Below, in pieces: positions 1 to 11,656 of a stretch of DNA of 64,000 bases. This DNA is from Kryptolebias marmoratus (lineage: Eukaryota; Chordata; Actinopteri; Cyprinodontiformes; Rivulidae). Both the position numbers and the translations under genes were made by a program. The DNA lies in contig NC_051445.1 of NCBI RefSeq assembly GCF_001649575.2, positions 5,757,289 to 5,821,288 on the forward strand. Direction: 5' to 3'. Numbering within the stretch: position 1 is the stretch's first letter; each line of letters starts with the position of its first letter. The notes under the pieces were generated by a model. It saw only the letters and a program-made list of their open reading frames with translations. It ran no database searches and had not been told where the DNA came from.

Positions 1-3000
1 TTACGTTTGGAAGTGCTTGAGCTGGGTGTGCTGACAGGACTCAGCTTGTGTTTGGGGGTCGTGGCTTTGGGCTCAGGAGACCCAGCAGGACTCATTTTCT
101 TTAACGGAGGAGGGCCAGGGGCAGACTGATGCTCTTTGCTGAACTCAAACTTTCTTTTGGCTGGTGGCTAAAAGAGAAAAGTATCAATTAATGTAAAAAA
201 TGTATTTTAAAACTGATACAAAGCTAAAATATAGATTCATATCATATCATATGGTATTAGTACCATCATTTCAGGTAAGATAATAAAAAAGCTTAATTTC
301 TGCACCTGATACAACTGTTATTTTATTTAAGGTGAAATGCAAGGTTTGGCACACTCGCAGAAAGAAAAGTGTTACAGGATTGCCAAAAAAGGAATGATCA
401 GAAAAACTATCAAGCAGTTTTCTTCATAACTGATAAAAAAAAAGTAAAACAAAATGAAATCTACAAATTGAAACCTAAAGAATTTATGGAATACAAGCAG
501 TAATAAAAGCCTTCTGCAGCTTCTCATGTCATAAGATGTTGGTGTCCTGCAGTTCTTTACATTTCTGTGTTAAGAGCACTCACATTTGCAGGAGAAACTA
601 AGGGTGATGAGCAGCATAAAGCAGATGTTTGTTCTAAGAGATAATTCTCTGACAGACAATACACAGATTATGGGAGGCAATTTCTCCATCAAATGAAATA
701 TTCCATTATTATGCAAAAAGGAAAAAAGTCAATTGAGTGAACAATGGCAGTTTTAGGATATTAGGTGAGAAAAAATTACATAAAAATAGAAAAGTAGCTG
801 CACTCTGGTGCGTCTTTTTACAGACATATCTGTCCAGCTCAGCCTGAAGATTGTTGACATTGTTTAAGATGGATTTGCTTCTATATTAAATGTACATTCT
901 AATAAAAAAATAAAATGTTAAACTTATAACACCTGCACAAACCAAATAACAGCAAGTTTACAGTCCTGGTTTCATCCTATCTCAATTTTCTGCAGCTTTC
1001 CTTCTGGTCTAAATAAAGAAACAGACCTGAGCTCCTTCATGGAACAGGTGGCTGCCCTTCAGAGCAGAAACTGACGGGGATGTTTAGTACCTGTGGTGAG
1101 GCAGAGTTGGAGGTGGAAGCTTGACCTGATGAGTGAGAGCTGCCTCCTGCCTGCAGTGCTGCAGCAGCGTAGCTCAACTTGTTGCCCTGAGGAGACACTA
1201 AAGATAGAGAAGAGCAGCAGACTGTGAGGGAACACAAGAACCATTACCGTTAAATAGTCTGATAATAAAGAATGTTTTTGAGATCACTTGTCCCTTGGCG
1301 CTTTTAAGTAGCCTAAAATAAAACCTAATTATTTTTTTTATTGTTCAGCATCATTACAGCTTCAGCATCACAAAGAGCTATAAAAAAGGCAGAGCTTCAG
1401 CTGCTGATGAGTTTAAATAAATGAATTCACCTTTAGGTGAAGTGCTGGACTTGGTCGCGTTGTCTCGACTGAAGAACAGACTGCCAGGTTGAAGGTTGGA
1501 CCCCGAGGAAGGAGACTCATCTTTCACCTTGAACTGTCCCAGCTTTGTTAGTTTCTGACGGGAAAAAGTTTCAGTGTCAAAACCTGAAGATTAAGGAACT
1601 GACTGAAATATTGTCTTTTTTCTTCAAGCACAGAAAGTTTTCAACATGACAAATGATTTCAAAAGTTGAAAAGCTGACACTCTGTCAGTGCTGGATTTTA
1701 CCTGATGCAATGCAGCACGAGGGAATGAAGCTGTCTAATAAATATGCACATCCCCATAAAAAGGTTTTCATCACTTTATGTTTCACCCCGTCTTAACTTG
1801 AAACTTTGAGAACAAATTTCATCAGGTATTCTTATTCTAATGCTGAGATTAAATATCAGGGCAAAGACCGGGTCTCCATTTAGACTTACTGTCTTCTCTG
1901 CTTTCATATTTGAGATTATCACAGAAATTACTGTGAGCCACTATAACGCAGTATTTTTTACTTTAGACAATTAACCTCATGTTATATAACAAAATGTTTT
2001 GTTTTCTTTTCTGCCATATTACCAACATTAACAATGTGACTAATAAGACCTGATTAAAAACAGCACAGTGCATAACTTACAGGGGAGGAAGTTGGAGGCT
2101 CGTTTTTGTCGGGTGGTGAGTGGAACTTGACAAAGGCAAGCCCGTATGCGATGCTCTGTAAAGTGCAAAAGACAAAATAATGGCCTCTCCTCTCTGTGCA
2201 GTTTAATTTAAGTCTCAACAAACTAACAAAAGAGAAAGTTTATCTTAAAGCATCCATTTTATTCCACATGCAATATAATTTACATAACTCACATCTGTTC
2301 ATATGTCATTGATTTCATTATTAAAACTCCCACCAGTATATGTGTATGTATGCATCAAAAATCAGTCATATTAACTGCTCTGTTATCTTTATGTATAATG
2401 ACAGTGCTGGGATAATTCAAAACATCTAACTCTCACTCCAACACACGGACTGAGATATCCATTTAAGCGAAACAACAGGAGCTCACCTTGCTGTAAGGTT
2501 GTGTACACACAAGCTTTACTCTGTCCCACTTCTCCTGAGCTGTGCTCTTCTGCAGCTGGTTGGGCCCAAAGAAACGCACTCTGTTCATGTTGGTGCCATT
2601 ACGGCTCTCCGTGGGTGACATGAAGGAAGATGTGACAAGAAGAACCTAAAGAAGTGTTCAAAATAAAGCAGATAAACTTAGGTCATTGAAAATAAAAGAA
2701 AGTCAGGACATAAGAAGCATTATATTGTGGTTAGAGAAAGAACCTCATAGTCCTGGTCTCTGACAGCTGAAGAGTTTCCCACCAACACCTCAATGAAAGC
2801 TGATCCTTCGTTTCCAATATCAATGCTGTGCACCTGCTCCTCTTTCTCAAACTAAAGGAGAAAAACAAACATATATATTTGTAAGGAGCTTATACAAGTT
2901 TAAAAAGAAATATCCAAACAGTAAATCAGTCCAAACTTTTAAACATGTTTATGCAGAGCAAACATGTAACATGTAAGAAGGGGGTATAACTTTTCTAACC

Positions 3001-3851
3001 GTCAGTAAATTTTAGTAGTTCTGCAAAGACTTTCTAAAACATTAGAATTTATTAAGGTACTGTTGTAACCAGCTGATTATCTTTCTTCTTTAGAGATGTG
3101 GTTCAAGAATTGCTTACGTAGATGCCAGGGGAGATCCAAACAATCCCACAAACAACCAGATATCTAAGGTCCAACGCCTCAAACAAAAACACTTACTTAA
3201 TATATTTTATAAGAAGGTAAACTATTGTTTAAGCCTTATGCCAATCCTGAACACAGGCAGCAGACTTCTGTCAGATTTCCAAACAAAAAACACTACGTTT
3301 TTATTTGTGGAAATATTATTTGAGAAACAAAATAATTCCCAAATGTGTTAGTATACTGATGGAATGTGGTAAAATAGGCAAAGCAGTTAAAAAAGGGACA
3401 AGAATATAAGGAACAAAACTTTAATAAAGGAGAGCCACTGAGATGTTAGGTGGACAGAAAAGAGGCAACAAATAGGTTTATAATCTAAGCTGATAGACTT
3501 GTTTTTATTTAGATCTATTCAGTGCCAGGATTAAATGCTAAAGTTTAATTTAAAATTTTTCAGTTTACTTTATTTATATAATCAAGTGAAAGTCCGATTC
3601 TAAAAAATAAACAAACCTGCAGAATGACAGACGTCTGCTTCTCTCCGGGTCTCGCTGCTTTCCACTTCCTGTAGGTGTCTGAGCTCAGCAGGTTGTTTGC
3701 TTTGTGAGTCTGTTTTGTGTTGCAACAAAATGCGGGTTTATGAAAAGGCTGAACGACACTAAACACAGGCTGCTCATACACGAAACGTGAGAAAACTTAC
3801 ACTGTCCTCGGAGCTGCAGGACACGACATGCTTCAGCTTGATTTCGGGCAT
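1..3851 (-). CDS. xrcc1: XRCC1 DNA-repair scaffold, 5' half (exons 1-8, partial)
   Basis: Scaffold protein of single-strand break and base-excision repair in the nucleus; its N-terminal domain binds DNA polymerase beta. Exons (minus strand, in coding order): 3801-3851, 3617-3709, 2744-2851, 2487-2645, 2081-2155, 1431-1554, 1091-1197, and 1-167, which runs off the left edge. All junctions are AG/GT and all phases join. The start is the ATG at 3851, giving MPEIKLKHVVSC, nearly identical to the family N-terminus. Exons 1-5 (about 150 residues) are the XRCC1 N-terminal domain, with recognisable strings such as DTYRKWKAARPGEK and FIEVLVG. Exons 6-8 are the Ser/Pro-rich linker, including SYAAAALQA and a basic PPAKRKFEF segment that matches the nuclear localisation region. 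The two BRCT domains are outside the window. Position 20 is Lys where human has Cys20. Identification is very secure. Confidence 0.97.
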
Positions 3852-4253
3852 GTTGTTGACGCCAGACGGGTTCAAATTCAATTAATCAGCCGTCAAAAAG
3901 TCAACCGGGAGCTTCTACAGTCACAAAGAACTACCGTATCCGGCTGAATAAACGTAAAACACACCTAATTAACGTCCAGTGGCACTAAAGTATCTCTGTC
4001 GCTAGTCAATGGACAAACTAATGACTAACTTGATAGCATGCTAGCAAACAATAGCAGAGTTAAGTTTCCCTGATTAGTCTGATAATTTCTCACTCAAAGA
4101 GCGCCTTGAAAATAAAATTTTGTACTCTTATATGCGTGACACGTCGTAATTACAGTAAACTTCTGAAAACACACATCATCGCTTTACATTTTACGGTAAA
4201 TGTGAGCGAGAGCGCACTCATTTTCCCACCAAAAGGCTGGAAATATAACATCA

Positions 4254-4289
4254 TGACGTCATTTCCGACTGGCAGCAATCTTATCCAAT
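4254..4289. promoter_or_regulatory. Candidate xrcc1 promoter elements (CRE palindrome and CCAAT box)
   Basis: A perfect CRE/ATF palindrome TGACGTCA lies at 4254-4261, followed by an ETS-like ATTTCCG (4261-4267) and a CCAAT box at 4285-4289. They sit about 400 bp upstream of the xrcc1 start codon, in a stretch richer in CpG than its surroundings. No other gene start is close, so they most likely belong to the xrcc1 promoter. The motifs are seen directly; the function is inferred. Confidence 0.45.
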
Positions 4290-4299
4290 GAGAGCCGTC

Positions 4300-5287
4300 G
4301 ATTTTTTTCTTCTTCTGTTTTATTGTCTCGTAAAAGAGGGTTGAGCGCCCCTGACTAGACGGAGTTTGTACTGAGCAAGGCAACTGATGATTTTATTTTA
4401 AAAAATGTTTTAAAATGACGGAAATTGTTCAGATTTGGGGTTTTTGGCCTCAGAACAAGTTCCAGTCTGGCATAAAGGAACAACATGCATTTAAGTACCG
4501 GATTTTCTTGATTCAGCTTAATAGTTACACAAAACTATGAATATTTATTACTTATTGTGCATTATTTAATTTGTCATTCTTGACAGTAATGTTGTTTTAC
4601 CATCAACCATGAGTGTGATGAAATGATAAACAGCAAATAGACAAAGTTAGCCAAAAGGTTGTTTAATATTATGAAAGATTCATAGAGTAATGCTAATATT
4701 CTTTCTCTTTTTTAACACAAAGAAAACGTCTATAAACATATTTACAGCATAAGATTGGTTAGAAAAATAAATCAAAGTAAAATAAAAACTGAGCTGAAGT
4801 TTCATAACTTCTGAATTATTCTTTCTAAATTGTAAGAGGTCATGATATGTTTAAAAAAACAAAACTTTTTTTTTTTTTTAACTGTTACTAAACAAAAATG
4901 CTTCATAGGCTCTGGTTGTTTTCCCTCCAGAAAAATGTAAAGCCTTGGAGGATGAGTTTATGCTGCAGCTATAAATACACTTTAAATACTCCCATTTTCA
5001 ATGTATATGAGCCAGACATTATCAACGAATACTGTAAATTCTATTCTACTGTGCTGGAACATCTGATTTGTCAGAAAACATCAGCTCTGAAATGCTTGCT
5101 GCGGGTGGAATGATAAAAATTATTTTTATCAAAACTCTCCATCCTCCAGCAGGTTCAAAAAACATCCTTTAACACATAAAAATTGTTCAGTGTAAAAGAT
5201 TTGGTCAGTGTATTGAACACTGCTCAGAGTGTCTCATGAACATGATGGAACCTAAAATTCATTTGCAATCAATTTCTGACTCGGAGC
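4300..5287 (-). other. Spacer: 3' flank and probable 3' UTR of the siglec A gene
   Basis: AT-rich stretch between the xrcc1 promoter and the siglec A stop codon. Because siglec A is transcribed leftward, its 3' UTR must lie here; several TTTATT strings (AATAAA on the minus strand) occur, but I cannot choose the true poly(A) site. No exon, RNA gene or clear repeat is seen. Confidence 0.35.
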
Positions 5288-8200
5288 TCAGAGGACCTCT
5301 ACGTAGATGGCTGTCTCTGGATCAGATTCCTGCACCTCTCTGGTGCCTCTGACTTCCACACCGGCTTGTCTATCAATCCCTCCGTCTCTGTCTCGTCTTC
5401 TCTCCCCACCTCTTCGACCCATTGGACGGCTCTAAAAAAGAGAGACAGATGATACAAACAAAGAGGGGAGTCTTCCAAAATGTAGATACTGATGTTACTT
5501 TTTCCATTTTCTCATCCAAAACGAATCTACTACCTGCTTAGTATGAACAAAAAGAGGCGTGCAGTTCTGGTATACGAGCTGGTAGCTGCCATTGGTGTAA
5601 ACGTGAGTTACTTCGGTGCAGTTAATGTAGAGGGGCATCCTGTCCTGGTAAATTCCCAGTCCTTCAGGGTACACGGCTGGGCTTCCTCTAAGAACACGTC
5701 TGACAGGAGCAAAACAATAAGAGTGCCAACCTTACTGTATGAATGTTTGGAAGTGAAGTGACCATTTGAAACGTATATTTGCTTCACTTACTTTTCAGCT
5801 CTTTTTCTGCAGCAGTACACAAGAGGAAACAGGAGGAAAATGAGCAGACAGATGACCACAGCAGGTGAAATAATCCAAATCAAAGGAACAGTTTCTGAAA
5901 TATAAATCACCAAAGAATCAATATGTTAGGTAAGCTTTAGAACCTAAACTGTTGAAAAGTTATAAAACGTTTTAAAAACATATTAGGCAAAGTAAAAACA
6001 GCATGAGGCTGTACCTCATACTTGTGTATACAGGAGAGTAAATCTTAAGGTTTTCTTTACAGCATTTTATTTATCTTTTTTTATATTTGTAAGCTGCAGG
6101 CATGCTGTGCAGATAGTTCAGCTGCTGTACATCAGAGTAAATAAACAAGAGAAAGAGCTGTTGCCTTTCTCACTGTGGAAAGAAGTGAAAGTACTTTGAA
6201 CACACCGTCTTCCCCTTGCAGCACAACAAGGGAGTCATTTCCAAGAGAGTTGAAAGCAAAGCAGATAACCGTCAGTGGTTTGTCCATCTGACCCCTCAGA
6301 GAGGCTGTTAGCACATCAGAGTCTGATGTCACAGACATGTTGTAATCGTGAGGTGGAACAGTCCCGTTAATGCTCCAGGTGATGGCTGCTTTAGGGTTAG
6401 TGTCGACCAAACAGTGACATGAAACTTCAGAATCCTTCACAACACAGGTGGAGGAGGGCTGCAGGATGGATGGCTTATCTGCAGGGGAGAAAGGATTTGC
6501 TTTTACTTTGTTCCTTCTGGTTATATTCAGGTTTTTAAACTGTTAGTAAAAATTACAGTACTGTGTCCCGCATTACATAACATTCACTAGAGGGTGTTGT
6601 AACACAGTTTGTTCCTCTCAGTATTGCTTGAATTCACTTGAGAGATCTGATTTAACTCAGTTCCTGAAGGAAACCTGGTAATTAACCAAAATCTGCTCCC
6701 TAGAAATGATATCCTTCATGTATCAAACCAAACAATTCACAACTTACATTAAGATCACTGAGCAAACTTTAACTGCATCAGTGTCAAAAGAAGTTTATAA
6801 AAATGGATGTTTTAAAGCGAAAAGATTTTTCCACTAAAAGTGAGATGGGAATTTGTTTCTGTAACTCTACAGGAAGTAGCTGGTTTGCATGACTTTGCAT
6901 AAAGCTTGGAGACACCAAGAAATGTGTACAGCAAAATTGTCAGTGTTAAAATAACATTAGAGAGAATCTTTATTTGTCCACTCTCTTTAGTGTTAAATTA
7001 ACTTTATTGACTTGTTAAACACGAGTCTGGCAAATTTGTGAAGTAGATGGCTTGCCCAGCAAATCTGCCTGAGATCAGATACAAGTATAGGACAATTTAA
7101 ATCAACAATAAATTGATCAAAACTAACATTTCAAGACTAAAGTGTTTTCGTATTCTGGCTTTTTGGGGTTTTTGCAGCAGAAACTAAAATCTCTAAAGGT
7201 AGCCCATTACCATGCTATGAAATCTCTTGATTTTGAAGTGAAAGCCTTCTCTTACAGGGGGTCTGTGTACCTGACACTTTCTTGGCTGGGAACAGTAATT
7301 GCCTGGAATTTCTCCAGGTTGTCTGGCTGGGAAGGGTAACCGATTCTGGATTTATTTCTCTCAGAGAAGGAAAGAAATTTAACTTTTTTATTGTAACAGT
7401 TTTTGGAGGACTTTCATTAAATTTCTGGCAACAATTTGCTGCTCTGATGTCAAAGTGTTCTCCATTCCTGCTGATTAAATCAACCACACGGAACTGAAAG
7501 AAACTTGAAACAAATATCTACTTTAAATAAAGGAACCTATCCAGTTTTTAAATATTTGGTTTCAATGAAAATATTGTGATGAATTTTCAAGAATTGAAGA
7601 GGGTCAACAAGGTGTAGAATTACATTGTACGTTTAGGGATGTGGGCTGGGATTCTCCTCGACCGATCGAGTTTTGGGCTGAGCAGCGAACCCTCATGTCT
7701 CTGGTCACGTTGAACACACGCACTGTGTGTGTTCGCTGGTGGAGGTGGACAGTGTGGCCGTGTTGGGTGTAGGACCAGCGGTACTCTGACACCGGAGGGT
7801 CAGCTTTGCATAAACACATGAGCAAAGCACTGCCTCCCTGCTGCACCCTCAAAGTCTCAACCTGAACCCTCACATCTTTGGGTGGAACTAAAAGTAAGAA
7901 AAAAAAACTATTTAGTTGTAAACTAAGCCAAACAAACAAAAAAAACTCAACTGTTGAAACTGTACTTACATGTCACATGCAGATCCCTGGCAGCAGCTAA
8001 CGCTTTGGCCCCTGGATGTTTGACTTCACACCTGAGTCTGGGTTTTACCTGGTGTGACACGGTGAACGACAGAGAGGACAGTAACATCCTTCTGTGGGGA
8101 TCTGTGTAGAGTTCCTGTACTTCCCCGAACTCAGTGTTGTTCAGCAAGGTTCCTCGCTCCCACCTCCACTGCAGGACAGGAGGTGTGAAGGGACAGTGAA

Positions 8201-9540
8201 AGATGACGGAGCAGTTCAGGGTCACCAGCTGTCCTTCTGTGGCCGACAGCACGCCGCTGATGACAGGAGGCTCAGGGGTGTCTGCCAGCAGGGAAAATCT
8301 CCATTATTTCTGTGTATCGCCTCTTCATATCTGATTCTAATAAACTTGAATGGCTGCTGGCATCAGCTATTTTTAGCTTAAGTGCAGGATTTCAAATTCT
8401 GCTTTTATTTAAAATAATACCTGATCTCCTAAAATGTTTTTATACAACCTGGAAACATAAACAACATGTTCTTAAAAAGCAAAAACAAGAAGAGCGCTGT
8501 CTTCTCCACTCACCAATAATATCTAGACTAAAACTCCTTGACTTCCCCCAGAGGAAATCATCAGCTTTTTTCAGAGCCAGTTCAAACACCTGCGGGTCGT
8601 CCTGTCTGACTCTTTCTATCTTTACAGAGCAGTCTCCATCTGCGATTTGTCCAGAGAGAGATGTCCGGCCTCGGAAATCCCGGCTCACTTGATTTTTGCT
8701 CTCGCTGTTAAAAGCAGTGCTCGGGAGAGGAAACAAATTCCCACCACCTCTGAACCTCAGCCTCACATCTACCCTCTCCCTCTGGCCCCTGAAAGGATGA
8801 GGGGCTGCGGGCGTGAAGGAGCAGGGAATCATGACGCAGGAGCCCACCAGAGCCCGGACTCGGTCTGGGACTGAGGGTACGGGTGAGACAGCCTGGACAC
8901 CCCTCCACAAGACAACTTAACGGATAAAGAAAATAAAACCATTTAGCAATCAAATTTCACATCACTTCCCCTCTCACCAATATGTTGTAGATTTAGGTTA
9001 AGGAATAAAGAAAAAATGCTTAACTTCTGAGAAGACAAAGACATTTTAAGATAAACACAAACAGTCTAGACAAGATGATGTAAATGTGTTTACTTTGACA
9101 TTTTATAGAAAAGTGAATGCTAAATTCTTGATTGACAAGAAGCCTATTTTGCAATAGTAGACAAAAACTGTGCAAAAAGTTTAGCAACAGACATATTTAG
9201 AAAAGGGAAGAGTGTAACTACACTCATAGCTCTGGAATTTATGAACCAGTTTTTCTTCTAACTCTGCAGATGTTATGGATTCAATTTACTTCTTTTTCTT
9301 TGTGTAAATATATAAACTTTTCTATATTCTGAAGAAAACATTCAGTTTCTACAACTCTTACAGTTGTAACTGTAGCTAAACTAGTATAGGATCAATCACA
9401 GCAAGTCATTTTACAAGTCAATGAATATCCTGGAGATTAAGATCACAAGAAATGTAAATGTGTTCATATGATATGAATAAAGGATTTAATCGCTTACCAA
9501 AAACCAGGGAACATGCAAGAAAGCTGGTGTCTGCATGCAT
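5288..9540 (-). CDS. Siglec/MAG/CD22-like receptor A (V-set + 3 C2 Ig, TM, tyrosine-rich tail)
   Basis: Single-pass cell-surface receptor of the sialoadhesin family, 568 aa. Exons in coding order: 9498-9540, 8514-8915, 7970-8281, 7624-7887, 6206-6478, 5792-5894, 5534-5699, 5288-5431; all phases join. Residues 1-23 form a signal peptide. Residues 15-148 are a V-set domain with the Siglec hallmark CVMIPCSF and a Cys on strand E (GDCSV). Residues 149-252, 253-340 and 341-431 are C2-type domains; the last has the C-x-C pair (SCHC) seen in the membrane-proximal domain of MAG. A transmembrane helix spans about 436-459. The tail (466-568) has YINC, YTNG and YQNC (all Y-x-N) and ends AIYVEVL, an ITIM-like site. 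The sialic-acid-binding Arg of strand F is replaced by Glu126. Human MAG and CD22 sit in the same syntenic block, but orthology to either is unproven. Confidence 0.88.
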
Positions 9541-11656
9541 GGCTGCAACCCCGCTCTGCCAGTGCAGACAGGGAAGGATGACGAGAGGGGAAACAGGGGG
9601 AAGTTGGGTTGTTTAATTGTGTTACCGTTGTCTGTCAAACTTCCAAGACTTTTTCTATTATATGGTTTATATTTGTTCATTTCACTCATCTGTATTATCT
9701 TTTTGTAATCATTCACAATAAAAAAAGAACTGACTTTAAACTTTAAACTTGATTAAAAGATCTTTAAGGTTTTGCAAATGGAAAAAAAAGTGGAAACTGT
9801 TTGTTAGGGAAAGAGAGACATCAGCAAGATAACACATGACAATGAGTGAGTCATTCTCATGCTGCTGCTCATTTCCTCAAAGGCTCCAAATGTGAACATT
9901 TCTGTTTTTCTCTTTGTCTACAACATCAGCTGAACTTAAACCTCTGATGCTGCAATAAAAACAATAGAAAAACAAAACAGCAATAAAAGTTCAACAAAAT
10001 AAAACAGATTAATGGTTAACCTCTGTGAATGGCCCTGAAATATTGCTTGCTGTCTGGCTCTAAATATTAACCAGTGTAATTATAGATGACTACAGTTGTG
10101 TACAGAAAGGTGGACAAAGGGAAAAACTGTCATTAAACTATTTTAGTATTTGAACCAACCCTAGCCCTACATTACAGTGCAGAAATTAATCTTTAACTAG
10201 TTGTTTATTACCTTGCTTAACTGATCATAGTACTTTATTTGTAAATGATTTCTTCAAAATTACTATATTTTATACCTAAGAGACCATTAATTAAGAGTTT
10301 TCTCCTACTGAGGTTCTAATTAATGATTAATAGTGATTAAATATTTATGTCATATTATTATAACATGATCTGTAAAAACTTAGCCCATCGTAGGCTTATT
10401 AAGGTATCGAAGCAATACATTTATTTTCTGTCTCAATTACATTAAAAAATTTGGTCTATTCTTTGTTACAAATTACCTATACTAATCGAAAACTACAAGT
10501 GTAACCTTATAGGTATGAATTAAAATCTTCCAACTTAGAACCTGTTCTCCAATTTCAATGAGCTTACTGATTTAGGTAAGAATGTCACAAAGGCGTTTTT
10601 TTATAGGCATTTATTTTTATTTTTAGTTAGTTAAAGCCCAATTTATCACACTAATCTAAAAAAATGAAATCACTGTGGATCGTGATGTTGCTACAACTCA
10701 AATTGTAACTCTAAATAAAATGTTTATGATGAACACTTTTTTTCTTTGACACAAATCCTGGAGTTGGTGTTGATCCTTGTTTGTCTATATATCCTGATGA
10801 AGGATAGATCGTTTTAAAAATCTAAAATATACAGTAGTTGTGTCTAATTCTCTGTGTTATTATTAAACAGTGCTGATTTATTATGCTGAAAAAGTTTGGC
10901 TATTTTAAAATGTTGGAGTGGTAAAGAACCTGTGAGGAGTTATTTATGATTTTTACTTTAATAAATATTAAAATTCAGGAATTTTTAACTTGAATATTGG
11001 CCTTGCAGATAAATCTCTGCTTTCTATTCTTAGATGAGTTATGTTGCTTTATGCAGATTATTAAACAACTAGTTACTGGTTAACATATGTCTCCTTGTAC
11101 CATTGTCAGTGTTACCAAATGTTTTGCACTGGATTTTTATCTATTTCATTTTCTTTTCAAGTTACTGCATAGATGTGCTTACATTTTAAATAATTTCAGT
11201 GCCCTTTTATGTGAGTAACAAGCACTTGGCGGTAGAGATCAAACTAAACCAACTGAGCAAAGACAGGAAGAAATCTTGAACTCTGAACTCTGGGAAAGGT
11301 TGTTTGGACTTCTGCCTTTACATGACACTTGAGAGATAAACTGCTTCTGTTGCAACTCTCATGACTTTAGAGGGAAGATCAGACAAGACTAAAGACAATG
11401 AGGAATGTAAAGATTTAGTTTCTGTTTGTGGTAAGTTTTTAGAGGATTTTGCACGTGTGTGTTTTTGCAGAATAATCTGATATTTTAAAAGCTGACCTGT
11501 GGTTTGTGTGAGAACTGTAAAGTCAAGGTTTCAGAAGACATGGAGGCTTTTATTGCTCAGTAATTTAACAATAATTTCAGGCATTATTCTGTGTTTGATT
11601 TATTTCCTTGAAATGACTTTACTTCTTATGACAGTTTGACGACACTTTCTGAAACC
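9541..11656. other. Divergent intergenic region between siglec A and the NLR gene
   Basis: The two genes start head to head across about 2.1 kb of AT-rich DNA. A likely 5' non-coding exon of the NLR gene ends at 11430 (GTG followed by GTAAGT); any ATG inside it is quickly closed by a TAG, so translation should begin in the next exon. The acceptor of that exon lies at about 11634 (ATGACAG). Apart from simple A/T-rich tracts I see nothing else. Confidence 0.35.

Noticed and set aside
8312..8692. Plus-strand frame of 126 codons
   Set aside because: Antisense to the siglec A V-set exon and intron; no domain.
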